Below are positions 1-6,764 of a stretch of DNA of 12,312 bases, one piece after another. The stretch comes from Alphaproteobacteria bacterium. Its GTDB lineage: Bacteria; Pseudomonadota; Alphaproteobacteria; UBA8366; GCA-2717185. The notes beneath the pieces were generated by a model. The model searched no databases. It was not told the origin of the DNA and worked only from the letters and a program-made list of their open reading frames with translations. The translations under genes were made by a program, and so were the position numbers. Position 1 is the stretch's first letter, and each line of letters opens with the position of its first letter. Location: NCBI GenBank assembly GCA_016764135.1, contig JAESSL010000089.1, positions 1 to 12,312 on the forward strand, given 5' to 3'.

Positions 1-1644
1 GAAAATATCGCCAATGCGTAATTTTCCGCGTTGCACGAGAACGGTCGCCACAGAACCTCGACCTTTTTCCAACTTGGCCTCAACGACGGCGCCCTGAGCG
101 GACCGGTCCGGGTTCGCCTGCAGCTCCATCAATTCGGCCTGCAACAGAATTGCTTCTTCAAGCCCGTCAAGATTGGTTTTTTCCGTCGCGGAAATTTCGA
201 TGTCCTGAACGTCGCCGCCAAGACTTTCCACCACGACTTCGTAACTCAACAATTCGTTGCGAATTCGGGGGGCGTCCGCGTTTGGATGATCAATCTTGTT
301 GATAGCCACGATCAGCGGCGCGCCAGCGGCCTTCGCATGGCTGATGGCTTCAATCGTTTGCGGTTGAACGCTGTCATCCGCCGCGATGACCAGCACCACG
401 ATATCGGTAACCTTGGCGCCGCGAGACCGCATCGCCGTAAAGGCTTCATGGCCCGGCGTATCCAAAAATGTAATCTGGGCCCCATTCGACAGGTTCACCT
501 GATAGGCGCCAATGTGCTGGGTGATGCCGCCAGCCTCGCCTGCGACAACGTCGGTATGACGCAGGGCGTCCAGCAACGAGGTCTTGCCGTGATCGACATG
601 ACCCATAATCGTCACCACCGGCGCACGCGGCGCGAGCAAGGACTCGTCCTCTTCTTCGACGGCGTCCAGGCCGATTTCAACATCGGATTCAGCGACGCGC
701 TTGGGCGTATGTCCAAATTCGGTCACGATCAATTCAGCGATATCCGTTTCGATCACCTGATCGACGCTCGCCATCACGTCGAGCTTCATCAAGGCCCGAA
801 TCACGTCATTCGCGCGTTCGGCCATTCTGTTGGCGAGTTCACCAACCGTAATGTTCTCGGGAATGATGACTTCGCGAACGATTTTTGTTTTCTCGATGCC
901 GCCCGCCGCTTGACGCGCGCGTAATTTTTCACGTTCTCTCGCGCGCTTCAACGCGGCGATGCTGCGACCGCGCTCTGTTGCGCCATCCTCAGACTCCAGC
1001 GCCTGCGCAATGGTAAGCTTACTGCTGGTGCGCCGACGTGGTTGCTGACGCGACCGCGTCGTTTGCGGGCGCTTCGCGTCTATTTTCCCCGCGCGTGGCG
1101 ATTCTTCCATTTTCGGCGCTGGTTTTGCCGGGGCCGCGGCCCGAAGCGTCGGTTTTTCTGCTGGCGGCGCAACGGCGGCCACCGTTGCTTCCGCTTTGGC
1201 GCGCGCATCGGCTTCCGCCTTTTTCCGCGCTTCTTCTTCAGCGCAGCGAGCGTCGTCCTGCTTTCTCTTTTTCTCTTCGGCTTCCGCCTTCAGACGGCTT
1301 TCCTGATCTTCAATCCGTTTGCGCTCAGTGTCCTCGGCGGCGCCATGCAGCGCGCGAATCCGGGTTTCCCGCTCTTTATCCGTCAGACTGCTAGGGGCGA
1401 CTTCGATGGGCGGCGCAACAACGGGCGCGGATTCCACGGGAACCTCGCCCTTTTTGACCTCTTGCATCCGGCCACTGACGCCCCGCTCAAAGGTGCGCTT
1501 CCGCTTCACCTCAACCTTGACCGATTTTGACCGGCCATGACTAAAGCTTTGCCGGGCCTGACCGGACTCAATCGTTTTATTCAATTCCAGACGGCCCGGC
1601 TTGCTCAAGCTCAGTTTTCCGTCTTGTTCTTTGCTGTCACTCAT
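1..1644 (-). CDS. infB: Translation initiation factor IF-2, N-terminal 548 residues (C-terminus outside window)
   Basis: IF-2 is the GTPase that brings initiator tRNA to the 30S subunit and promotes 70S joining. The reading frame stays open to the window edge, so only the first 548 codons are present; family members usually have about 850-1000 residues in this group. The start is SFSHGRSK-containing and typical for alphaproteobacteria (about residues 33-40). A charged, Ala/Pro-rich linker follows (about 85-200), then an IF2_N-type segment (about 253-305, with KIVREVIIPENITV). The G domain follows: G1 GHVDHGKT at 348-355, G3 DTPGH at 395-399, G4 NKID at 449-452 and G5 SAT at 485-487. Domains II, C1 and C2 are missing because of the window edge, not truncation. 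ATG at 1644 has GAGGA five bases upstream and overlaps the end of ylxR by 8 bases (ATGAGTGA), which suggests coupled translation. The identity is secure. Confidence 0.98.
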   Translation of the reverse strand, partial: MSDSKEQDGKLSLSKPGRLELNKTIESGQARQSFSHGRSKSVKVEVKRKRTFERGVSGRMQEVKKGEVPVESAPVVAPPIEVAPSSLTDKERETRIRALHGAAEDTERKRIEDQESRLKAEAEEKKRKQDDARCAEEEARKKAEADARAKAEATVAAVAPPAEKPTLRAAAPAKPAPKMEESPRAGKIDAKRPQTTRSRQQPRRRTSSKLTIAQALESEDGATERGRSIAALKRAREREKLRARQAAGGIEKTKIVREVIIPENITVGELANRMAERANDVIRALMKLDVMASVDQVIETDIAELIVTEFGHTPKRVAESDVEIGLDAVEEEDESLLAPRAPVVTIMGHVDHGKTSLLDALRHTDVVAGEAGGITQHIGAYQVNLSNGAQITFLDTPGHEAFTAMRSRGAKVTDIVVLVIAADDSVQPQTIEAISHAKAAGAPLIVAINKIDHPNADAPRIRNELLSYEVVVESLGGDVQDIEISATEKTNLDGLEEAILLQAELMELQANPDRSAQGAVVEAKLEKGRGSVATVLVQRGKLRIGDIF

Positions 1645-2299
1645 TCTTTTCCTCGTTCGTCGTCGCTTGCCGGAACCCCGCCAACCGCCTCGCCGTTTCC
1701 GCGAACTTTTCGGCCAATCCGCCCGCCGCCAATGCGCCGTGCACCACCGAATCACGGCCAAACGCCGCACCAAGTTCGTCGCGTCGTAACACATCAATAC
1801 TGGGCGGCGCCGACGCGATCCCACTCAGCTTTCTTCGTCCATTTTCCGCCGCGTCAGTCGCAGCAAGCAGATACGACGCGTTACCGCTTCGCACCCACCC
1901 CTCAACCTTCGCGTATCCCACCACCGCCTGACCGGCGCGGCGCGCCAATGCGAGCAATTCAACGCAGCGCTGTACAAGAAGCGCTTCAATTTGATCCGCT
2001 AAATCTTCAGTCACACGCACTTTTTGTCGAGCCGCACGTGCAAACAAATTCCGCTGACACGCCGTCTTAATGCTTATCCTGTCGGCGCTCAACCAAATTC
2101 CGCGCCCCGGCAACGCGCCTTTAAGATCCGGCACCACCGAATTATCGGGACCAATGACGAATCGGATCTTCTGCGAGAGGGGCAAAGGCCCCCCGGTAAC
2201 AATACAACGGCGTTGCGGTTCAGTAACGCTTTCAGCGTCCCCGGCCACCTCCATTGTATCGCTCTCGCCGTCGCGATCCATCGCCTGGCGTTGTCCCAA
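1637..2299 (-). CDS. ylxR: YlxR (DUF448) plus L7Ae-like domain RNA-binding protein
   Basis: A 220-residue predicted RNA-binding protein. The N-terminal part is a YlxR/DUF448 domain, shown by RRCIVTG (30-36) and PGRGIWL (64-70). The second half (about 108-195, with ALLVQRCVELLALARRAGQ) resembles the ribosomal L7Ae/YlxQ fold, which in Firmicutes is a separate protein from YlxR; the fused form is usual in alphaproteobacteria. YlxR of Firmicutes has been linked to RNase P modulation; whether that applies here is unknown. The gene sits in its classic place between nusA and infB. The start is TTG at 2299, chosen because GAGGAAA lies six bases upstream and the gap to nusA is then only 11 bases. ATG at 2281 is an alternative with a poorer ribosome binding site. 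The conserved domain begins well after both, so the choice does not affect the function call. Confidence 0.93.
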   Translation of the reverse strand: MGQRQAMDRDGESDTMEVAGDAESVTEPQRRCIVTGGPLPLSQKIRFVIGPDNSVVPDLKGALPGRGIWLSADRISIKTACQRNLFARAARQKVRVTEDLADQIEALLVQRCVELLALARRAGQAVVGYAKVEGWVRSGNASYLLAATDAAENGRRKLSGIASAPPSIDVLRRDELGAAFGRDSVVHGALAAGGLAEKFAETARRLAGFRQATTNEEKNE

Positions 2300-2310
2300 T
2301 CAAAATTTCC

Positions 2311-3933
2311 TCATTCAGCGCTCGCCGGTTCCGACGTCTTATCGCCCGCAGCGTCTTCTCCGTTAGCTTCCGCTGCCTCGGCGGCGGCTTTCGCTTTCAT
2401 TTCCACAAGCTCTTCCGCCGTCAGCCACCCTTCCGAAACCCGAGCGTTCATGATCATATCATTGGCGGCGTCTTCAGTCAGCTCAAACCCTTTGAGGAAG
2501 CCATCGGACCGGTCCGTCAACTCGTCTGACGCGAGGCCAGCGAAATCATCCATCGTCTTCACGTCATTTTCACCGAGCTTTACAAGCATCGGTTCGCTCA
2601 GACCCTCAAGCGCCGCCAGCTCATCCGTCACGCCCAACTCGCGTCGTTGCGCCACCAGGCGTTCACTTTCGGCTTCAAGATAGGCCTGCGCCCGCGTCTG
2701 AAGCTCCGTTGCGAGGTCGTCGTCAAAGCCTTCGATGGAGGATATATCTTCAAGCGGCACATAAGCCACTTCCTCGACTTCCGTAAAGCCTTCCGTCACC
2801 AGCAAATGCGCAATAACATCATCGATGTCCAAGCATTCGACAAAGGTTTCGCTGCGCGTCAGGAATTCTTTCTGTCGGCGCTCGGATTCTTGTTCCTCGG
2901 TCATGATATCGATGTCCCAACCGGTCAACATCGAAGCCAGACGGACATTCTGACCCCGTCGGCCAATCGCGAGACTGAGCTGTTCGTCAGGCACGACCGC
3001 TTCAATCTTGTTTTTCTCTTCATCGAGAACGACTTTGGCGACCTCTGCGGGCGCCAGCGCGTTCACCACGAATGTCGCGGGGTCCGACGACCAGGGAATG
3101 ATATCGATTTTCTCGCCCTGTAATTCCGCCACAACCGCCTGCACACGACTGCCGCGCATGCCGACGCAGGCGCCAACCGGGTCGATGCCGCTATCGTTGG
3201 AATGCACGCCAATCTTGGCGCGACTGCCCGGATCCCGGGCGACGGCGTGAATTTCGATCACCCCATCGTAAATCTCCGGGACTTCCTGAGCGAATAGCTT
3301 GGCCATGAATTGCGGGTGCGTCCGCGATAAAAACACCTGGGGTCCGCGCGGTTCGCGGCGCACGTCAAAAATATAGGCGCGAACGCGTTCGTTTCGGCGA
3401 AAATGTTCGCGCGGCAACAACTCATCGCGCCGCAGCACCGCTTCAGATCGGCCCAGATCGATCGTCACATTGCCAAACTCGACGCGCTTCACCAGACCAT
3501 TGACGATTTCGCCCACACGATCCTTGTACTCTTCGTATTGGCGTTCGCGTTCCGCATCGCGCACTTTTTGAACGATTACCTGTTTTGCGGTTTGCGCCGC
3601 GACACGGCCAAAATCGATGGGCGGCAGCGGGTCGATGAGAAATTCGCCAAGTTCCGCGTCCGCCTTGCGTTCGCGCGCCTGGTCGAGGGTTAACTGCGTA
3701 ACCTCGTTTTCCACCTCGTCGGTGACTTCCATATACCGCGCCAACTGAATATCGCCGGTCTTGCGGTCAATGGTGGCGCGAATATCGTGTTCGTGGCCGT
3801 ATTTGGAACGACCCGCCTTCTGGATTCCATCTTCCATGGCTTCCAACACCAAATCGCGTTCGATGCCTTTTTCCCGAGCCACCGCATCTGCAACCTGCAG
3901 AATTTCCATCGTAAGATTTAAAACCGTATCCAT
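2311..3933 (-). CDS. nusA: Transcription termination/antitermination factor NusA
   Basis: NusA binds RNA polymerase and nascent RNA, and modulates pausing, intrinsic and Rho termination, and antitermination. The 540 residues fit the longer proteobacterial form. Visible parts in order: N-terminal polymerase-binding domain (about 1-130), S1 domain (about 137-205), KH1 with DPVGACVGMRGSRV (251-264), KH2 with LAIGRRGQNVRLA (321-333), then two helix-hairpin-helix type C-terminal repeats (about 365-420 and 440-502) and a low-complexity Ala/Glu tail. The C-terminal repeats are of the kind found in proteobacteria and absent from Bacillus NusA. ATG at 3933 follows a weak ACGGA. A second in-frame ATG (residue 9) is possible but would trim the conserved N-terminal helix. 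The gene lies 77 bases after rimP and 11 bases before ylxR. A hairpin with a T-run in the rimP-nusA gap could tune its expression. Confidence 0.98.
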   Translation of the reverse strand: MDTVLNLTMEILQVADAVAREKGIERDLVLEAMEDGIQKAGRSKYGHEHDIRATIDRKTGDIQLARYMEVTDEVENEVTQLTLDQARERKADAELGEFLIDPLPPIDFGRVAAQTAKQVIVQKVRDAERERQYEEYKDRVGEIVNGLVKRVEFGNVTIDLGRSEAVLRRDELLPREHFRRNERVRAYIFDVRREPRGPQVFLSRTHPQFMAKLFAQEVPEIYDGVIEIHAVARDPGSRAKIGVHSNDSGIDPVGACVGMRGSRVQAVVAELQGEKIDIIPWSSDPATFVVNALAPAEVAKVVLDEEKNKIEAVVPDEQLSLAIGRRGQNVRLASMLTGWDIDIMTEEQESERRQKEFLTRSETFVECLDIDDVIAHLLVTEGFTEVEEVAYVPLEDISSIEGFDDDLATELQTRAQAYLEAESERLVAQRRELGVTDELAALEGLSEPMLVKLGENDVKTMDDFAGLASDELTDRSDGFLKGFELTEDAANDMIMNARVSEGWLTAEELVEMKAKAAAEAAEANGEDAAGDKTSEPASAE

Positions 3934-3968
3934 GGTCGTATCCGTCTGTTTTTAGCAAATTTCCTGTG

Positions 3969-3997
3969 AAAAGCGCCCTTTTCGCCGTATTGGGCGC
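3969..3997 (-). terminator. Weak terminator-like hairpin in the rimP-nusA gap
   Basis: On the minus strand GCGCCC (3997-3992) can pair with GGGCGC (3978-3973) across a 13-base loop, followed directly by TTTT (3972-3969). The stem is only six pairs but all G-C. It lies inside an operon, so it could cause partial termination or protect RNA ends rather than end transcription. The large loop makes it a moderate candidate at best. No other gene or promoter is evident in this 77-base gap. Confidence 0.4.
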
Positions 3998-4010
3998 CGC
4001 CTGGTCTTCT

Positions 4011-4538
4011 CTATCCGTGCTTCGCGCCGCCTTGCGACGCTTCAATAAGGTCGTCTGTAAGGATTAGTTTAGCGGCGACGATTTCCATCACCGGCACCTC
4101 AACCTCGCCCTGGTCGGTGGTCAGGCGCAGCATATCCGCCGTCACGCCCACAATCTTTCCATTATAACGCTTCCGTCCGTCGATCAGACGCCGCAACTCC
4201 ACCCGGACCCGATGTCCGGCAAATCGCTCAAAATCTTTTTTACGGGTGAGTGGACGATCAATGCCAGGGGAACTGACTTCGAGCGTATACATGCCGCGAA
4301 TGGGGTCTTCAACGTCAAGAATCGCTGACACGGCGCGACTGATCGACGCGCAATCCTCCACTGTCATGTCGGCACCATCGACGCGCTCCGCCATAATTTG
4401 CAACGTCCGGCGCTCAGACCCGCTCAACTGCACGCGCACAAGCTCATAGCCCATATCGCCCAGAGAAGGCTCTATCAAATCGTCAATTCGGGTATCGGCC
4501 CGGCTATCGATCCGGTGATCAGGATCCAATTCCACCAC
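4011..4538 (-). CDS. rimP: Ribosome maturation factor RimP
   Basis: RimP assists 30S subunit maturation. The 175-residue product is slightly longer than the E. coli protein (about 150). The N-terminal alpha/beta domain (about 15-95) carries the family signature YTLEVSSPGIDRPL (84-97). The C-terminal Sm-like domain (about 100-165) includes GHRVRVEL and YNGKIVGV. The gene is first in the conserved rimP-nusA-ylxR-infB operon. It starts at GTG (4538) after GGACGGAACT; the adjacent GTG at 4535 is an equally acceptable start. The 5' side is unusual: a strong intrinsic terminator ends 17 bases before the start codon, so expression must depend on read-through from the promoter near 4626-4654 or from metK-trmB. 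The identity rests on the SSPGIDRPL motif and the gene order. Confidence 0.97.
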   Translation of the reverse strand: MVELDPDHRIDSRADTRIDDLIEPSLGDMGYELVRVQLSGSERRTLQIMAERVDGADMTVEDCASISRAVSAILDVEDPIRGMYTLEVSSPGIDRPLTRKKDFERFAGHRVRVELRRLIDGRKRYNGKIVGVTADMLRLTTDQGEVEVPVMEIVAAKLILTDDLIEASQGGAKHG

Positions 4539-4555
4539 AGTTCCGTCCAGAAATT

Positions 4556-4584
4556 AAAAAAGGGCGGGCTGTCCAAGCCCACCC
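4556..4584 (-). terminator. Strong intrinsic terminator just upstream of rimP
   Basis: On the minus strand GGGTGGGCT (4584-4576) pairs with AGCCCGCCC (4570-4562) as nine pairs with one G-T, around the five-base loop TGGAC, followed by six T (4561-4556). This is a textbook Rho-independent terminator. It would end metK-trmB transcripts, but it also lies downstream of the promoter at 4626-4654 and only 17 bases before the rimP start. It therefore acts as an attenuator unless an unseen promoter lies within the hairpin. The best alternative there (TTGGAC at 4576-4571) has no convincing -10. Confidence 0.85.
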
Positions 4585-4625
4585 ACGCATTCGACTGCAT
4601 AAGCAGCTATGGGATTACTAAGGTT

Positions 4626-4654
4626 TATGTAAGCGCCTTTTGCGCCATTCTCAA
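4626..4654 (-). promoter_or_regulatory. Sigma-70 type promoter for the rimP-nusA-infB operon (or a small leader RNA)
   Basis: The minus strand shows TTGAGA (4654-4649), a 17-base spacer and TACATA (4631-4626). Both hexamers match the consensus at four or five of six positions. The predicted transcription start is near 4619, giving a leader of about 80 nt to rimP, or a 60-65 nt RNA if the terminator at 4556-4584 stops it. A small hairpin, CTGC-TTAT-GCAG, lies in the leader at about 4595-4606. Confidence 0.6.
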
Positions 4655-4701
4655 GCATTTTGTCATGCCGTGAGTCAATGGCGACCCGGTCGCGCTCCCA
4701 A

Positions 4702-5418
4702 TCACGTTCCACAGGCCGACTCCCGATCCTTCCGGCGAAACCGCAGGTAGACGCAGGGATCGCCCCGAGAAAGCGCTTTTTGTTCATACCGGGTCGGTTT
4801 TGCGTCCGCTGGCGGCCGGCGCCAATCCTCGGGCCCCTCGCATCGCCATTCGAAGGCGTCATGGCGCAAAACATGAAACAACATCCAGCGAATATATTCC
4901 ATATGGTCGCTGGCCAGCCGCAGTTCCGCGCCATCCGCTAAAACATGGGCCACGGCGTCCAGATTTTGCGGCGACACAAACCGGCGATTGTTGTGTCTCA
5001 ATTTTGGCCAGGGGTCGGGAAACAGGATAAAGCATCGCGAAATTGACGATTCCGGCAGAACATCAAGGAGATCGCGCGCGTCATCCGCATGCAGACGAAT
5101 ATTATCCAGACCGCGACCATCGATATCCGACAAGAGTCGCGCAACGCCATTGATAAACGGCTCGCATCCGATAAACCCGATATCCGGTCGCGCCTCGGCC
5201 TGCGCCGCGAGATGCTCGCCACCGCCGAAACCAATTTCCAGCCAAGCCGCCGTGACCGGCGGCGCAAACAGCGCAATCGGGTCAACCGGTGGTTTGGAGA
5301 CGTCAATCGATAACGGCGCCAGGCCGGTTTCCAATAAACTCGCCCGGCCTGGACGCAATCGCCGTCCGTGGCGGCGGCCATAAAAGATCCGCCGCGCCTG
5401 CGCCGTCGTACTGGTCAG
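4702..5418 (-). CDS. trmB: tRNA (guanine-N7-)-methyltransferase TrmB
   Basis: TrmB uses SAM to make m7G46 in the tRNA variable loop. In the 238-residue reading used here the motifs are FYGRRHGRR (12-20), the SAM-binding loop EIGFGGGEH (61-69), FPDPWPK (133-139) followed by RHNNRR, and TRYE (209-212). The start is uncertain. The first ordinary start is TTG at 5358, but it would cut off the conserved FYGRRHGRR stretch that leads into LRPGR, and no ATG, GTG or TTG occurs in this frame for at least 100 bases upstream. CTG at 5418 restores that stretch, overlaps the metK stop as CTGA, and has GAAGG ten bases upstream. The four other 4-base junctions in the window use the same N-TGA pattern. The function is certain; the CTG start is an inference. 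The product uses the SAM made by the gene just upstream. Confidence 0.93.
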   Translation of the reverse strand: MTSTTAQARRIFYGRRHGRRLRPGRASLLETGLAPLSIDVSKPPVDPIALFAPPVTAAWLEIGFGGGEHLAAQAEARPDIGFIGCEPFINGVARLLSDIDGRGLDNIRLHADDARDLLDVLPESSISRCFILFPDPWPKLRHNNRRFVSPQNLDAVAHVLADGAELRLASDHMEYIRWMLFHVLRHDAFEWRCEGPEDWRRPPADAKPTRYEQKALSRGDPCVYLRFRRKDRESACGT

Positions 5419-6602
5419 GTCAGCGCCGCCTTCAAGCTCTCGATCAGATCGGTCCGCTCCCAGGAAAACCCGCCATCCGCCATAGGCTCGCGCCCAAAAT
5501 GACCATAAGCGGCGGTCGGCACATAAATCGGCCGGCTCAACTGGAGATGTTCGCGAATATTGCGCGGGCTCAAATCCATCACTTCCTGGACGGCGGCCTC
5601 GAGCTTGTCGTCATCCACAACGCCAGTGCCCTGGGTATCGATATAAACCGATAACGGTTTAGACACGCCGATCGCATAGGCGACCTGAATCACGCATCGT
5701 TCGGCCAATTCAGCCGCGACAATGTTCTTGGCGACATAACGCGCCGCATACGCCGCCGAGCGGTCGACTTTGGACGGGTCCTTGCCGGAAAACGCGCCGC
5801 CGCCATGAGGGGCCGCGCCGCCATAGGTGTCCACGATGATCTTGCGACCAGTGAGACCGGCGTCGCTGTCCGGGCCGCCAATGACAAAACGACCCGTCGG
5901 GTTCACATAAAATTCAGCCTCGGGGCACATCCAGCCTTCGGGCAAGACATCCTCGACGAAAGGCCGGACGATTTCCCGCACCTGATCCTGGTCCATGCCT
6001 TCAACATGTTGAGTGGAGACGACAATGGAGGTCGCGGCGACCGGCTTGCCGTTTTCATATCGCAGCGTGACCTGGCTTTTGGAATCGGGACCCAGTCCCT
6101 CGATCGCGCCACTATGACGCGCTTCCGCCAATTTTCGCAGAATTTCATGACTGAAATGGATCGCCGCCGGCATCAACACAGACGTTTCCCGGCAGGCGTA
6201 GCCAAACATCAACCCTTGATCGCCCGCGCCTTCGTCCTTGTTGCCCGCCGCATCGACGCCCTGCGCAATGTCTACAGACTGACCATGCAGGTGGCATTCA
6301 AAGGTCAGGTTTTTCCAGTGAAAGCCATCTTGCTCATACCCGATTTCGCGGACCGCATTACGCGCCAGTGTCTCAAGGAGCTCGGCGTTCACCACGCCGT
6401 CCGCACTCACCAGACTTTCGGGGCCTCGCACTTCGCCCGCGACGATGATTCGGTTCGTCGTACATAAGGTTTCACAGCCAACGCGGGATAACGGGTCCGC
6501 CGCCAGAAACGCATTCACTACTTCGTCCGAAATGCGGTCGCTGACCTTATCCGGATGACCTTCGGAAACAGACTCGCTCGTAAACAGAAAATCGCCTCGC
6601 AC
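5415..6602 (-). CDS. metK: S-adenosylmethionine synthase (methionine adenosyltransferase)
   Basis: MetK makes SAM from methionine and ATP in the cytoplasm. The 395-residue product is close to the family norm (E. coli 384). The N-terminus FLFTSESVSEGHPDK (5-19) holds the ATP-binding histidine and aspartate. GAGDQGLMFGYA (125-136) and the P-loop-like GGGAFSGKDPSKVDRS (267-282) are the two diagnostic motifs, and all are intact. The start is GTG at 6602: AAGGA lies eight bases upstream, and VRGDFLFTSE matches the usual MetK beginning. A longer frame reaching 6704 adds 34 residues with no family resemblance and was rejected. The gene follows a promoter with direct repeats and a leader of about 85 nt, and it overlaps the probable trmB start by four bases. 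No known SAM riboswitch class could be recognised in the leader by eye. Confidence 0.98.
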   Translation of the reverse strand: MRGDFLFTSESVSEGHPDKVSDRISDEVVNAFLAADPLSRVGCETLCTTNRIIVAGEVRGPESLVSADGVVNAELLETLARNAVREIGYEQDGFHWKNLTFECHLHGQSVDIAQGVDAAGNKDEGAGDQGLMFGYACRETSVLMPAAIHFSHEILRKLAEARHSGAIEGLGPDSKSQVTLRYENGKPVAATSIVVSTQHVEGMDQDQVREIVRPFVEDVLPEGWMCPEAEFYVNPTGRFVIGGPDSDAGLTGRKIIVDTYGGAAPHGGGAFSGKDPSKVDRSAAYAARYVAKNIVAAELAERCVIQVAYAIGVSKPLSVYIDTQGTGVVDDDKLEAAVQEVMDLSPRNIREHLQLSRPIYVPTAAYGHFGREPMADGGFSWERTDLIESLKAALT

Positions 6603-6615
6603 TACGCAAATCCTT

Positions 6616-6675
6616 TCAATGCCTAAAACCCAACGCCTCAGAAAACATCGCGAATTTACGTCGCCCCATACACAT
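6616..6675 (-). CDS. Possible 19-codon leader ORF upstream of metK
   Basis: ATG at 6675 opens a frame of 19 codons reading MCMGRRKFAMFSEALGFRH and ending with TGA at 6618-6616. The stop is immediately followed by the AAGGA ribosome binding site of metK. Three of the 19 codons are methionine, including the start. A G-rich GGGCGGG lies about 8-9 bases before the ATG, but it is a poor ribosome binding site. The ORF is short enough to occur by chance; its position and its methionine content are the only reasons to list it. I know of no described homologue. Confidence 0.2.
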   Translation of the reverse strand: MCMGRRKFAMFSEALGFRH

Positions 6676-6693
6676 GACAACACCCGCCCGCGG

Positions 6694-6723
6694 ACTATTC
6701 TCAATCTTCTTATTAAAGGTCAA
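6694..6723 (-). promoter_or_regulatory. metK: Candidate metK-trmB promoter
   Basis: The minus strand has TTGACC (6723-6718), five of six matches to the -35 consensus, an 18-base spacer, and AATAGT (6699-6694), four of six matches to -10. The transcription start would be near 6687, leaving a leader of about 85 nt before the GTG. The site lies directly after the terminator of the upstream regulator gene, where a promoter is needed. The -10 is weak, which would suit a regulated promoter. Confidence 0.5.
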
Positions 6724-6740
6724 GGTTTCTCTTAAAAGGT
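6707..6740 (-). repeat. Two 14-bp direct repeats 20 bp apart over the metK -35 region
   Basis: On the minus strand ACCTTTAATAAGAA (6720-6707) and ACCTTTTAAGAGAA (6740-6727) agree at 11 of 14 positions. Their starts are exactly 20 bp apart, about two helical turns, so both would face the same side of the DNA. The downstream copy overlaps the -35 hexamer and the spacer of the metK promoter. The upstream copy overlaps the T-run of the regulator's terminator. The arrangement is that of a two-site operator; the XRE regulator next door is the obvious candidate binder, but nothing proves it. The sequences are A/T-rich, so some similarity by chance is possible. Confidence 0.45.
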
Positions 6741-6760
6741 TCGGCGAAATAGCGCCAAAC
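6734..6760 (-). terminator. Intrinsic terminator of the XRE regulator gene
   Basis: The minus strand shows GTTTGGCG (6760-6753) pairing with CGCCGAAC (6746-6739), eight pairs with one G-T, around a six-base loop, followed by CTTTT (6738-6734). It begins four bases after the TAA of the regulator gene. The T-run is short, so termination may be incomplete, but it separates the regulator from the metK transcription unit. Confidence 0.65.
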
Positions 6761-6764
6761 GCGG

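Noticed and set aside
31..924. Long plus-strand open frame of 297 codons
   Set aside because: It lies antisense to infB, whose frame shows intact G1, G3 and G4 motifs. The plus-strand product shows no recognisable family, and no promoter or ribosome binding site supports it.
4539..4701. An initiator tRNA gene ahead of rimP, as in E. coli (metY)
   Set aside because: No cloverleaf, T-loop GTTCGA-type sequence or CCA end is visible in the 163 bases; the only stable stem is the terminator.
6603..6704. A 34-codon N-terminal extension of metK
   Set aside because: The added residues do not resemble MetK, while GTG at 6602 has AAGGA eight bases upstream and gives the usual N-terminus. The extension would also run through the likely promoter leader.
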